In this document: positions 45,885-54,923 of the stretch, one piece after another
How the letters are laid out: each line of letters opens with the position of its first letter
Numbering within the stretch: the first letter of the stretch is position 1
The notes under the pieces: generated by a model
What the model was told of the DNA's origin: nothing
Databases searched by the model: none
Seen by the model: only the letters and a program-made list of their open reading frames with translations
Position numbers and translations under genes: made by a program
Source of the DNA: a bacterium
Lineage (GTDB): Bacteria > JACRDZ01 > JAQUKH01
DNA length: 64,000 nt
Reading direction: 5' to 3'
NCBI GenBank assembly: GCA_028719205.1
Contig: JAQUKH010000002.1
Location: 32,828 to 96,827 of the forward strand

Positions 45885-46838
45885 ATGCACCAGATTGAAA
45901 AAATAAAAATGTCAGATAATCTTTGCAGATCTGCATTATTATTGATGCTGTTTATCGCAATACTGATAATGAATAGGCAAGTTAGTGGGGAGCAACTTGC
46001 GGCAGGCGGTAAAGGGACGGAACCTTGTGTCAGGGAGGGCTGTCATAAGGAACATCCCTTGAAAAGCGGGAAAATGCCCCGCGAGACACTTGTCTCGTCA
46101 CCGCTCAATATCGCTATCTTTATATATGAAAACGCGGATGAGCTGGATATATTCGGCCCGCGGGAAGTATTTGGTATTGCCAGAATTATGTCGAGTAGTG
46201 GAGGTGGTATATTCCTGGTTGCCGAGACAGCTGAACCGGTAACTCTTGCAGGCGGGACAAAGGTCATCCCGGATTATGCCTTTGATAATGCTCCTAAACC
46301 GGATATTTTTATTGTGCCGGGTGGCACAGGTTCATCCAAACAGGCGGAAAATCCCAAGGTTACAAAATATATCAGCAATACCGCCAAAAACAGTCGCTGG
46401 ATCGTGGGAGTCTGTACTGGTAGTATTCTTCTTGCTGAAGCAGGGCCGGCAAAGGGAAAGCAAACCACGACCCATCACCTTCAGCTTGACAAAATGCGTA
46501 AGATAAACGGCGTGGAAAATGTCAGGGAAGGGGTTCGTTATGTGCAGGACGGGAACCTGGTTACATCCGCGGGAGTATCGGCGGGGATCGATCTGTCTCT
46601 CTGGCTGACAGAACAGGTTTACGGGGCCGATGTATCTGATAAGGTTAAGAGCATAATCGAATATTATCCCGATCAAACTGTGAAAGTAGCACCTATTGTA
46701 AAAACAGGAAAAAAGATGCCGGTAGATCCTGTATGTGGAATGGAAGTAGACGAAAAAACTGTGATAAAAGTAGAAAAAGACGGCAATGCTTATTATTTTT
46801 GCTGTGAGGCATGTAAACAAAAATTTCTTGAAAAATGA
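45885..46838 (+). CDS. DJ-1/PfpI domain protein fused to YHS metal domain
   Basis: This 317-aa protein has an N-terminal membrane segment (about 15-30), a DJ-1/PfpI domain (about 73-260) with nucleophile-elbow Cys C177 (GVCTGS), and a C-terminal YHS domain (281-317: DPVCGMEVDE ... YYFCCEAC). YHS domains bind metals, often copper. Between anchor and core lies C48-x4-C53-H54, a possible metal or non-standard haem site. An AGGAGG site precedes the ATG. The fused layout and likely outer location point to a metal or stress sensor; this is inference. Confidence 0.82.
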   Translation: MHQIEKIKMSDNLCRSALLLMLFIAILIMNRQVSGEQLAAGGKGTEPCVREGCHKEHPLKSGKMPRETLVSSPLNIAIFIYENADELDIFGPREVFGIARIMSSSGGGIFLVAETAEPVTLAGGTKVIPDYAFDNAPKPDIFIVPGGTGSSKQAENPKVTKYISNTAKNSRWIVGVCTGSILLAEAGPAKGKQTTTHHLQLDKMRKINGVENVREGVRYVQDGNLVTSAGVSAGIDLSLWLTEQVYGADVSDKVKSIIEYYPDQTVKVAPIVKTGKKMPVDPVCGMEVDEKTVIKVEKDGNAYYFCCEACKQKFLEK

Positions 46839-46868
46839 ATTTTTATTGATTGTAAGGAGAAAATTCAA

Positions 46869-47228
46869 ATGTCAAAATTAATAAAATCGCCTGCGGAAAT
46901 TAAAGCTCATGGAAATAAACCCAAGATCATCCAGGAATTTGTCGGCCGGTTGAATTCAAAAACAGAAAATATCAGCATAGCAAAAATGAACAGCCCTGAT
47001 GGCTGGATAGAATCGGGGCAAACTCCGGAATTCGATGAGTATACGATTGTTTTAAAGGGAATTCTGTGTGTAAAAACAAAAGGCGGCATGACCGAAGTAA
47101 AAGCAGGGCAGGCGTTTATTGCTTCAAAAAACGAATGGGTGCAGTATAGTACGCCGTATAAAGATGGTGCGGAATACATCGCTGTTTGCATACCGGCATT
47201 TAGCCCGGAATGTGTGCATAGAGATTAA
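46869..47228 (+). CDS. Small cupin domain protein
   Basis: This 119-aa protein has a single cupin barrel: TPEFDEYTIVLKGILCVKTKGG for the first motif and KAGQAFIASKNEWVQYSTP for the second. The metal ligands are only partly conserved, so binding is uncertain. An AAGGAG site precedes it. It follows the DJ-1/YHS gene by 30 nt and precedes an aminotransferase by 28 nt. Confidence 0.82.
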   Translation: MSKLIKSPAEIKAHGNKPKIIQEFVGRLNSKTENISIAKMNSPDGWIESGQTPEFDEYTIVLKGILCVKTKGGMTEVKAGQAFIASKNEWVQYSTPYKDGAEYIAVCIPAFSPECVHRD

Positions 47229-47256
47229 TAATTTTTAAAGATATGAGGTTAAAATT

Positions 47257-48456
47257 ATGAAAGAAATGGATAACATATTTTCGGACAGGATTGCTGATGT
47301 GCCGCGTTCTTTTATTCGTGAAATACTCAAGGTTACTATTGACCCGGAAATAATTTCATTCGCGGGAGGTCTTCCGAACAGAGATCTTTTTCCTGTCGAG
47401 GAAATAAAGGCGGCAACGAATAAAATTATAAGCATGCATGGAAGGGATGTCTTTCAATATAGCACTTCGGAAGGCTATGCGAAACTCAGGGAATATATCG
47501 CGGAACGCTATAATAGAGAAAAAAATATTAATGTTTCTTCCGAAGATATTTTGATAACAAGCGGTTCCCAGCAAGGATTGGACCTTTTGGGAAAAATCAT
47601 GATTAACGATGGTGAGTCAATAATAATTGAAGAACCTGGCTACCTTGGGGCAATACAGGCTTTTTCGATTTACAAACCGAAATTTCTGCCTGTGCCTGTT
47701 TCCGATGAGGGAATGGATATCGAAAAACTGCGTTTAATAATGTCTTCTGAAAAACCGAAGTTAATGTACACAGTTCCTAATTTTTCGAATCCATCGGGTG
47801 TTTCATATTCCGAGAAAAACAGGCACGAGATAGCAAAAATACTTCAGAAGACAAATACATTTTTAATTGAAGATGATCCTTATGGAGATTTGAGATTCGC
47901 GGGTAAAAATAAAACTTCGTTTAAGAAATTATTTCCTGAAAATACGATCCTTCTGGGCTCTTTTTCCAAAATTATCGTTCCGGGATTCCGTATAGGTTGG
48001 GTTTGTGCCCCGCAGCATGTGATGAAAAAGCTGATAATCGCTAAGCAGGCAACAGATCTGCACACAAGCCATTTTACACAGAGTATTATTTACCAATACC
48101 TGAAGGACAATGATATTGACGAACACATAATGAAAATAAAACAGGTTTATGGAAAACAATGTGAGGCTATGCTCGAAAGTATCCGGCAGTATTTTCCTGA
48201 TAATGTTAAATATACAAAGCCTGAAGGCGGGATGTTCCTCTGGGTTCAATTACCGGGAAATTTGTCATCCTTAAAATTGTTCGATCTTGCCGTGAAAGAT
48301 AAAGTGATATTTGTTCCGGGCGACCCGTTCTATATCAACAAAAAAAATACAAACACTTTGCGATTGAATTTTTCTTGCGTGGATGAAGCTACTATAAGGA
48401 TAGGGATAGAAAGATTGGGGAAAGCGATCAGGGAGCTAATAAATATTAAAAAATAA
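47257..48456 (+). CDS. PLP-dependent aminotransferase, class I/II
   Basis: This 399-aa enzyme resembles 2-aminoadipate/aromatic aminotransferases (LysN group), that is the MocR-type core without its DNA-binding domain. ISFAGGLPNRDLFP is at the start, VPNFSNPSG in the centre, and the PLP Lys is in GSFSKIIVPGFRIGWV. The substrate is not fixed by sequence. It closes the plus-strand accessory run starting at DinB. Confidence 0.9.
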   Translation: MKEMDNIFSDRIADVPRSFIREILKVTIDPEIISFAGGLPNRDLFPVEEIKAATNKIISMHGRDVFQYSTSEGYAKLREYIAERYNREKNINVSSEDILITSGSQQGLDLLGKIMINDGESIIIEEPGYLGAIQAFSIYKPKFLPVPVSDEGMDIEKLRLIMSSEKPKLMYTVPNFSNPSGVSYSEKNRHEIAKILQKTNTFLIEDDPYGDLRFAGKNKTSFKKLFPENTILLGSFSKIIVPGFRIGWVCAPQHVMKKLIIAKQATDLHTSHFTQSIIYQYLKDNDIDEHIMKIKQVYGKQCEAMLESIRQYFPDNVKYTKPEGGMFLWVQLPGNLSSLKLFDLAVKDKVIFVPGDPFYINKKNTNTLRLNFSCVDEATIRIGIERLGKAIRELINIKK

Positions 48457-48498
48457 AAACAAGCCCGAAATTCCTATTGTTTTTTCATCTAATTTATC

Positions 48499-48526
48499 TT
48501 GACAATATACAAACTTTGTATATAAT
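48499..48526 (+). promoter_or_regulatory. Promoter and operator of the toxin-antitoxin pair
   Basis: TTGACA (48499-48504), a 16-nt spacer and TATAAT (48521-48526) are near consensus. A perfect inverted repeat, ATATACAAA-C-TTTGTATAT (48505-48523), fills the spacer. Binding there would block RNA polymerase, as expected for an antitoxin that represses its own operon. Confidence 0.7.
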
Positions 48527-48543
48527 AATATTGAGGTGAAATT

Positions 48544-48798
48544 ATGAGCACAAATACTGTTAATATTTCTTTTGAGAAAAATTTATTATCTGAAATTGAT
48601 ATGGTCGCGAAAAAGGAATCACGGACGCGTTCCGAATTAATACGCGAGGCCGCGCGGATGTATATTGAAAGAAAAAACAAATGGAAAGATATTTTTTCTT
48701 TCGGTGATTCATATTTTAAAGGTAAAAATATCGGTGAGCCGGAAGTGCGGGAAGAGATCAGGCAATACAGGCGAAGCAAAAGAAAGATAAATGTCTAA
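48544..48798 (+). CDS. Ribbon-helix-helix antitoxin
   Basis: This 84-aa protein starts with a CopG-type ribbon-helix-helix domain (TVNISFEKNLLSEIDMVAKK, then SRTRSELIREAARMYIERK). Its C-terminal half is charged and would wrap the toxin. It overlaps the PIN toxin gene by 8 nt, the standard antitoxin-first order. GAGGTG lies before the ATG. The palindrome in its promoter is the likely binding site. Confidence 0.88.
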   Translation: MSTNTVNISFEKNLLSEIDMVAKKESRTRSELIREAARMYIERKNKWKDIFSFGDSYFKGKNIGEPEVREEIRQYRRSKRKINV

Positions 48799-49198
48799 AG
48801 TGGTTTTTGATTCCAATATATTTATATCTTCAATAGTTTATGGCGGAAAGCCAAGAAAAGTATTTGAACTGGTAATTGAAGGTAAAATAGAGCTTTATAT
48901 TTCTAAAGAGATTTTAGAAGAAGTAGAAGATGTATTACAAAGGCCAAAATTCAAATATCCTTCCCAAATGATCGATCTGGTAATTACTGAAATACAGAAC
49001 ATTTCCAAAATTGTTATACCCCGAAAAAAGATCAATTATATCAAAGACGACCCTGAAGATAATATGATCCTGGAATGCGCTGTCGGATCAAAAGCGGATT
49101 ATATTGTTACAGGTGATGAACATCTGTTAAATATAAAAAAATATAAGAATATTCAGATATTGAATGCAGCCGATTTTTTGGGAAAAATAAAGTTGTAA
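48791..49198 (+). CDS. PIN-domain toxin
   Basis: This 135-aa protein is a PIN-domain ribonuclease of the 'putative toxin, PIN family' type. Catalytic acids are visible as D7 (VFDSNIF), the Glu in ILEEVEDVL, D90 (DDPEDNMILECA) and D109 (VTGDEHLL). It would cut RNA when the antitoxin is lost. Only this pair is a clear mobile-type module in the region. A palindrome follows it. Confidence 0.88.
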   Translation: MSKVVFDSNIFISSIVYGGKPRKVFELVIEGKIELYISKEILEEVEDVLQRPKFKYPSQMIDLVITEIQNISKIVIPRKKINYIKDDPEDNMILECAVGSKADYIVTGDEHLLNIKKYKNIQILNAADFLGKIKL

Positions 49199-49211
49199 AA
49201 ATAACTAGTCA

Positions 49212-49231
49212 GGGCGTGATGAATCACGCCC
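49212..49231. repeat. REP-like palindrome, copy 1
   Basis: GGGCGTGATGAATCACGCCC has 9-bp arms and lies between convergent genes. A diverged copy, GGGCGCGATAAATTACGCCT, is at 58269-58288, differing only by four transitions. Confidence 0.6.
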
Positions 49232-49242
49232 CTACAATAATA

Positions 49243-50607
49243 TTATTCATAATCCTTCCACAAATTCTTCAACCGTTTGTTGAACTTGTAATAAATCTTG
49301 AAGAGTGACGGCCATTCGCGGAGCGGGTATTGTCTCATGAATTCGATTTGTTTTGCTTTTGTTCTTGAATTATTAAAAAGCTTAATGTATTCTTCGTAAA
49401 ACTTTTTGATAGGCAGTTTTGTCGGGAGTAATGTGTGGATGAGGTCGGAATAATCATAATTTGTTGTGATCAGTTTGTCTTTCACTTCATTATAATAATC
49501 CGTTCCGGGGAAAGGGGTTAAGACGCAAAAACCGATAAAATTGAAATCAAGCTTAAGGCAAAAATCTTTTAGTTCCCTGAAATCATTTTCATCAAATTCC
49601 TGCCTGATAATAAGTGAAGGGTATATTTCGACGCCAAGATCCTTGAGTATTTTTACAGCTTCAATATTAATCTGGACGGTTGAGCCTTTTTTGATAAATT
49701 TCAGGTCGGAATCCCTGAAAAATTCAAGGCCGACGAAAAGCCGTTTAAGGCCTGCCTCCTTCCATTTTGCTATCAGTCCGGGATGCCTGACAATGGTGTC
49801 GCTTCTTCCATAAAAGAAAAAGTTTTTCTTCATTCCAGATTTTATTATCAGGTCGGCAACGGTCATCATCCGTTCAACATCAAGCAGAGATTCATCATCA
49901 GCAAAGTAAACATTTTTTTCCTCTATTGTGGCAAGCTCTTTAAGTATATTTTCAGGTGTTCTTGTCAGATACTTTGTTTCTGCTACTTTCCATAAAGCGC
50001 AGAATTTACACCTGAAATTACATCCTTTGGAGGTCCGCATTGATGCCAGTGGTTTCAGCCATTCGCTGTAATAATATTTACGGTATTTTAGTGAATATTT
50101 TCTGCTTGGAAACGGAATGGAGTCAAGGTCAGTAAATTCATTCTTGGGATTAATTACCGCTTTTCCGTCTATCAGATAAGCGGTTCCGGGAATTCCATCG
50201 ATCCCTTTTTTCTGTGAAAGCCTGGATATTATTTCCTTAAATACTTGAACTCCTTCGCCCATTACGACAAGGTCTATAAAAGGTGTAAGAAAATCTTCCG
50301 GCATAACTGTCGCATGATGCCCGCCGACAACAGTAAAAATTTCGCGATTGATATTTTTTATTTTCTCGCACAATATTTTTGTTGTATTGACATGGACCGT
50401 ATAGGCAGAGATTCCGATAACATCCGGCTGAAAAGTATTTATCGAAGATTCGAGGGTATCTTCAAGGCGCATATCAAGGATCTTAACTTCGTGTTCGTTT
50501 TCGATCCCTGCGGCAAGATATTCAAGCGCCAGTGGTTCAAACATATGAAAATCTTCGCCGCCGATCGATCTTTGTCCTTTTTTGGGTTGGATTAAAAGTA
50601 CTTTCAT
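49243..50607 (-). CDS. B12-binding domain radical SAM protein
   Basis: This 454-aa protein has an N-terminal cobalamin-binding-like domain (1-150) and a radical SAM core with the 4Fe-4S motif C-x3-C-x2-C in SKGCNFRCKFCALW. This class includes methyltransferases and ring-forming enzymes on lipids or cofactors. The C-terminal part (about 375-454) is basic and helical. It ends the minus-strand block, 3 nt after the phosphoesterase gene. The substrate is unknown. Confidence 0.9.
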   Translation of the reverse strand: MKVLLIQPKKGQRSIGGEDFHMFEPLALEYLAAGIENEHEVKILDMRLEDTLESSINTFQPDVIGISAYTVHVNTTKILCEKIKNINREIFTVVGGHHATVMPEDFLTPFIDLVVMGEGVQVFKEIISRLSQKKGIDGIPGTAYLIDGKAVINPKNEFTDLDSIPFPSRKYSLKYRKYYYSEWLKPLASMRTSKGCNFRCKFCALWKVAETKYLTRTPENILKELATIEEKNVYFADDESLLDVERMMTVADLIIKSGMKKNFFFYGRSDTIVRHPGLIAKWKEAGLKRLFVGLEFFRDSDLKFIKKGSTVQINIEAVKILKDLGVEIYPSLIIRQEFDENDFRELKDFCLKLDFNFIGFCVLTPFPGTDYYNEVKDKLITTNYDYSDLIHTLLPTKLPIKKFYEEYIKLFNNSRTKAKQIEFMRQYPLREWPSLFKIYYKFNKRLKNLWKDYE

Positions 50608-50610
50608 AAT

Positions 50611-51720
50611 TTATTTTATTAGAATAATTTTAACGATCTCCGAGTGTGAAAAGAGCCTCATTACCGGGCCCCAGACTCCGGTTCCGTAAGTTGTATAAAT
50701 ATACGATGAGTTTTTGCGGTATAGGCCGTTTGGATATTTATAAAATAATTGGACAAGTAAATCCATAGGAGGAATTTGCCCGGCATGGGTGTGTCCGGAA
50801 AGTTGCAGATCAAAATCATATCCCTTGTATTTTTCGGAAACATCCGGTTGATGTGAGAGGAGTATGATCGGTTTACCAGGGTCACAACCCTCCATCGCGG
50901 ATCTAATATCTGTTCCCTGCCCTGAATAATTCTTCCCAGTGTCATCATCAACACCAACTAATTCAATGTTACCTGCAATTGTAACCTTTTTGTTCCTTAA
51001 AAGTACTATATTGGAATTTTTGGCAACCTGCAGGAATTTATCGATACCCGCGTAATATTCATGATTTCCCGTGATCCCATAAACTCCGTATTTGGATCTT
51101 AATCCGCTCAATGTTTCGCAAAATCCGTTAAACGCGCACAGATCTGCGTCTATCAAATCTCCGGTGATAACGATCAGATCAGGATTTTCCCTGTTCGCAG
51201 CATCAACTATATTATCCAGCCATTCTTTTGACCTGAAGGAATTAAAATGCAGATCTGAAAGCTGGATGATCGAAAATCCGGACAGGCTTTCCGTTAATTT
51301 CGGGATTTTTATTTCCAGTCTTTTCATTATTGGTTTTCTGGCCCCGTTATAGATGGAATATAAAGAAATGAAAAATAAAATGACAAGAGTAAAAACAGCC
51401 GAGGCCTGTTTTAAAGAAGGATCGTGAAATAAGATCAGAAACAGGTCCCTGAACAAAAAAAGCGTGAACGCTATAGAAATAACACCCAGCCAGGTTGTTC
51501 CCGCGTAATAAAACGGCTTTCCCCAGGGTACCTTATACCTGCTTAGCGTTTCCATTATAATAAATAAAAGGCTGAAGGCCAAAAAGGCTGATCCAAGATA
51601 AAACCGGGCCATATCGGAAAGCAATAAACCATCGGCGACCCGGCTGTAGACATAATAATGTATAATAAAAAATATAGAGAAAAATATCGTAAAAAATATT
51701 GGGAAAATTATTTTATTCAT
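50611..51720 (-). CDS. Membrane metallophosphoesterase
   Basis: This 369-aa protein has four membrane helices (about 1-125) and a calcineurin-like phosphoesterase domain (about 145-365). Metal-binding motifs are QLSDLHFNS, VITGDLIDAD, GITGNHEYY and LSGHTHAGQ. It resembles the YkuE/LpxH-like group, which act on lipid or cyclic-nucleotide phosphates; the substrate is open. It follows the RND pump gene by 8 nt, suggesting an envelope function. Confidence 0.9.
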   Translation of the reverse strand: MNKIIFPIFFTIFFSIFFIIHYYVYSRVADGLLLSDMARFYLGSAFLAFSLLFIIMETLSRYKVPWGKPFYYAGTTWLGVISIAFTLFLFRDLFLILFHDPSLKQASAVFTLVILFFISLYSIYNGARKPIMKRLEIKIPKLTESLSGFSIIQLSDLHFNSFRSKEWLDNIVDAANRENPDLIVITGDLIDADLCAFNGFCETLSGLRSKYGVYGITGNHEYYAGIDKFLQVAKNSNIVLLRNKKVTIAGNIELVGVDDDTGKNYSGQGTDIRSAMEGCDPGKPIILLSHQPDVSEKYKGYDFDLQLSGHTHAGQIPPMDLLVQLFYKYPNGLYRKNSSYIYTTYGTGVWGPVMRLFSHSEIVKIILIK

Positions 51721-51728
51721 TTTTGCCC

Positions 51729-54700
51729 TTAAGCTGGGCCTCTTATTAGATTCGTCAATTTGGTTTTTAACTTTGCGTGCATTCTCTCATAAAGATTATA
51801 TAAAACCGGGATAATAAAAAGGGTAAGTATTGTGGAAAACATAAGCCCGCCGATAGTAACGACCGCAAGGGGTTTGTAAAATTCTACTCCGGCGCCGATC
51901 CCCAGTGCCATAGGCAGCATTCCAAGCACGGTAGTTAATGTGGTCATGAATATCGGGCGCATCCTTGTTTTTCCTGAATAGATAAGGGCGTCTAACATTT
52001 TCATACCTTCTTTTCTGCTTACATGGATAAAGTCAACCAAAAGGATCGCGTTGTTGACTACTATCCCGGCAAGCATTATGATCCCGATCATTGCCGTTAC
52101 GCTTAGATTATCCCTTGATATCCAAAGGCCCAGCATAACACCGATTGCCGCCATGGGCATGGTAAACATTATAAGAAAAGGATGGCCGAAAGATTCAAAC
52201 TGGGCGGCCATTACCATATAGACGAGAACCAGTGATTCCAAAAGGGCGATCATGAGATATTTGAAAGCCTCCATCATCTGTTCGCTTGACCCTCCGTATT
52301 TCCAAACATACCCGGATGGAAGATCCAGGTTATCAAGGATGCCGGTTTTATTCTTATTGCTTATTTTTTGCATTATGTCGCCCAGTGCCATTCCTTCTTT
52401 AAGATTGGCGTTAACCGAGGCAGTCCTTATCTGGTTTTCACGTTCGATTTTTATTGGCCCGGTTGCCTGTGTAATATCAGCTACATCCCCGAGAGTAAAA
52501 TTTCTGGCCAGCGGTATGGTTTTCAAAACGGAAATATTTTCCCTGTATTTATCGTTAAGTTTAACCCTTATATCAATTTCATCATTTTTGTCCCACATGG
52601 TTGAAGCTACCTGGCCGTCAATGCTGGTCTGTAGCAGATTTGCGATTTGATTTGTATTAAGGCCGAGGTCTGACGTTTTTGCCCTGTTGAGTTTTACCTG
52701 GACTTCAGGCAGGTTTTCTTTCAGGGATATATTAAAATCCACGAGGCCGGGTATTTTTTTAATACGGCTGTCAATGTCTTCCGTAATTTTTTTCACGACA
52801 GAAATATCGTCGCCGATAATTTTAATGGAAAGGTCACTTTCCCCCCCATGTCCTCCTCCCTGGCCGGACATTCTTTTGATCTCAGCTCGGGCTTCCGGGA
52901 AATTTTTTGTCTTATTCTGGAGGTCTGAAACTATTTCAGTAAGTAAACGGCCTTTACTTTCATCAACTTTTATGGTCATATTGATATTTTGCGGCGCGAC
53001 ATTAACCGCGTAAGTAGTTATTTCCTTATAGCCGGCAAGAATTTCTTCCATCTGGCGGGCAAGATCATTGGTTACTTTCAAGCTTGTTCCGGGAGGGAGT
53101 TCGATTTTTCCGCTGATAATTTTCTGTTTACTTGGCGGAAAAAACTGCATTCCGGGTTTAAAAGTTAAACTCAAAATAAAAAATAAAAACAAAATAAAAA
53201 GCGCGGAAAATTGCCTGCGTTTTTTGGCGAGAAGCCAGTGCATGGCTATTTCATAAAGTTCAAGGATCTTGAATCCCATAACATAGCGGTATTTAAAAAT
53301 AACAAAACTGATCCCGAAAAATATCGCGGAGATTACAGGGCCGTAACCCATCAATTTATAACATAAGAGCAGGCTGATAATACCTGCCGTCCAGCGGGTT
53401 ATTTTAAATATTTTTTCCTCGCGGGGCGTTATATGTTCTTTCTTTTTCTTTCCTTTATAGAGGATAGCCGTCGCCATAGGGACAAGTGTATAAGCCACAA
53501 TTGTTGAGAAAAGCAGTGAAAAAACGATAGAAAAAGAAAGGTCATAAAAAAGCTGCCCGGTTATTCCTTTGACAAACGCGATCGGCAGGAATACAACGAC
53601 GGTTGTAAGTGTTGATGATAAAATAGGCAGGGCGACTTCCGCGGTGCCGTCAATCGTTGCCTGCACAGGGTCTTCCTTCATGCCGATATGCCGGAACGTG
53701 TTTTCAAGGACTACGATCGAGTTATCAACAACCATTCCGATCCCGAGAGCCAGTCCCGCGAGAGTCAGTATATTTAATGAAATATGATTAAGATAAAGAA
53801 GCGCGAGCGTTGATAACACGGAATATGGTATAGAAATAGATATTATTGAAGTACTTCTCCAGTCGGTCAGAAAAAGAAAGAGTATCAGGATCGCGAGAAC
53901 GGATCCGCTCACTGCGCTGTCCTTTACCATCGCGAGCGAATCGCGGATATATTCCGCCTGGTCAAATGTAATATCTAATGAGACACCGGCGGGAAGGACT
54001 TTTTTCAGTTCATCAAGCCTTTTAGTTATTTCATCACTGATCTTCGCGGTATTTCCGCTGCTTTCTTTAAAGACGAGAAGCCCCACACTGTCGCGTTTAT
54101 TGATCCTGGAATAGCTTCGCTGTTCCTTGAAATCATCAATTACATCGGCGATGTCTGAGAGATAGATCGGTGTTTTATTCCTGTTGGCCACGATCAGCTT
54201 TTTTAATTCAGCGGGGGAGTTAAATTCACCCAGGGTCCGGATAAGAAACTCCGTTTTTTCCTGGTCGATCCTTCCCGCGCGTAAATTCAGATTTTCTCGT
54301 TTGATCGAGGATACTATCTCATCAAGTGAAATGTTATAAGCGAGAAGTTTTTTTGCCTCGACAGAAACTTTTATCTCTCTTTCCTTTCCACCGGTTATTT
54401 CAACCGAGGCTACGCCCGGGATCCTTTCCAGTGAGGTTTTTATAACATCCTCAGCGGTTTTTCTGAGTTCGCTTGGAGACTGCGAACCGTAGATATTAAA
54501 CCAGATGATCGGCCATGATGTGGGATCAAACCTTTGGATAATCGGCTTGTCCGCTCCCTGAGGAAGTATGTTCTTGACTTTATCGATCTGCTCCCGGATA
54601 TCCATTGCTGCAATATCCATATTTTTTCCGTATTCATATTCGATCATGATGTTGGATACACCTTCCATGGAAGTGGAAGTGATCTTTTTCAGGTCTTTCA

Positions 54701-54923
54701 TCTTGGAAAAAGTTTCCTCGAGAGGTTTGGATATAAGCTTTTCCATTTCCTCAGGGCCTGTTCCCGAATATGAAGTTGAAACTATTAACTGGGGGATATT
54801 GATATCCGGAAGCATATCAACAGGCATCTGGAAAACAGAAAACAAACCGAACATGACAGGGATGATCAATATCATCGAAATAGTTACAGGATGTCTTACT
54901 GAAAATTCAATTAATTTTTTCAT
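51729..54923 (-). CDS. RND efflux permease, HAE1 type
   Basis: This 1064-aa inner-membrane pump of the AcrB type uses proton motive force. The N-terminus SVRHPVTISMILIIPVMFGL, the STSYSGTGPEEMEKLI pore-domain motif, GIGMVVDNSIVVLEN in helix 4 (proton relay Asp) and the MLAGIVVNNAILLVDF repeat in the second half are clear. Length is typical. Its ATG overlaps the adaptor stop by TAATG. With the adaptor and TolC-like gene it makes a complete tripartite pump. Confidence 0.95.
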   Translation of the reverse strand: MKKLIEFSVRHPVTISMILIIPVMFGLFSVFQMPVDMLPDINIPQLIVSTSYSGTGPEEMEKLISKPLEETFSKMKDLKKITSTSMEGVSNIMIEYEYGKNMDIAAMDIREQIDKVKNILPQGADKPIIQRFDPTSWPIIWFNIYGSQSPSELRKTAEDVIKTSLERIPGVASVEITGGKEREIKVSVEAKKLLAYNISLDEIVSSIKRENLNLRAGRIDQEKTEFLIRTLGEFNSPAELKKLIVANRNKTPIYLSDIADVIDDFKEQRSYSRINKRDSVGLLVFKESSGNTAKISDEITKRLDELKKVLPAGVSLDITFDQAEYIRDSLAMVKDSAVSGSVLAILILFLFLTDWRSTSIISISIPYSVLSTLALLYLNHISLNILTLAGLALGIGMVVDNSIVVLENTFRHIGMKEDPVQATIDGTAEVALPILSSTLTTVVVFLPIAFVKGITGQLFYDLSFSIVFSLLFSTIVAYTLVPMATAILYKGKKKKEHITPREEKIFKITRWTAGIISLLLCYKLMGYGPVISAIFFGISFVIFKYRYVMGFKILELYEIAMHWLLAKKRRQFSALFILFLFFILSLTFKPGMQFFPPSKQKIISGKIELPPGTSLKVTNDLARQMEEILAGYKEITTYAVNVAPQNINMTIKVDESKGRLLTEIVSDLQNKTKNFPEARAEIKRMSGQGGGHGGESDLSIKIIGDDISVVKKITEDIDSRIKKIPGLVDFNISLKENLPEVQVKLNRAKTSDLGLNTNQIANLLQTSIDGQVASTMWDKNDEIDIRVKLNDKYRENISVLKTIPLARNFTLGDVADITQATGPIKIERENQIRTASVNANLKEGMALGDIMQKISNKNKTGILDNLDLPSGYVWKYGGSSEQMMEAFKYLMIALLESLVLVYMVMAAQFESFGHPFLIMFTMPMAAIGVMLGLWISRDNLSVTAMIGIIMLAGIVVNNAILLVDFIHVSRKEGMKMLDALIYSGKTRMRPIFMTTLTTVLGMLPMALGIGAGVEFYKPLAVVTIGGLMFSTILTLFIIPVLYNLYERMHAKLKTKLTNLIRGPA

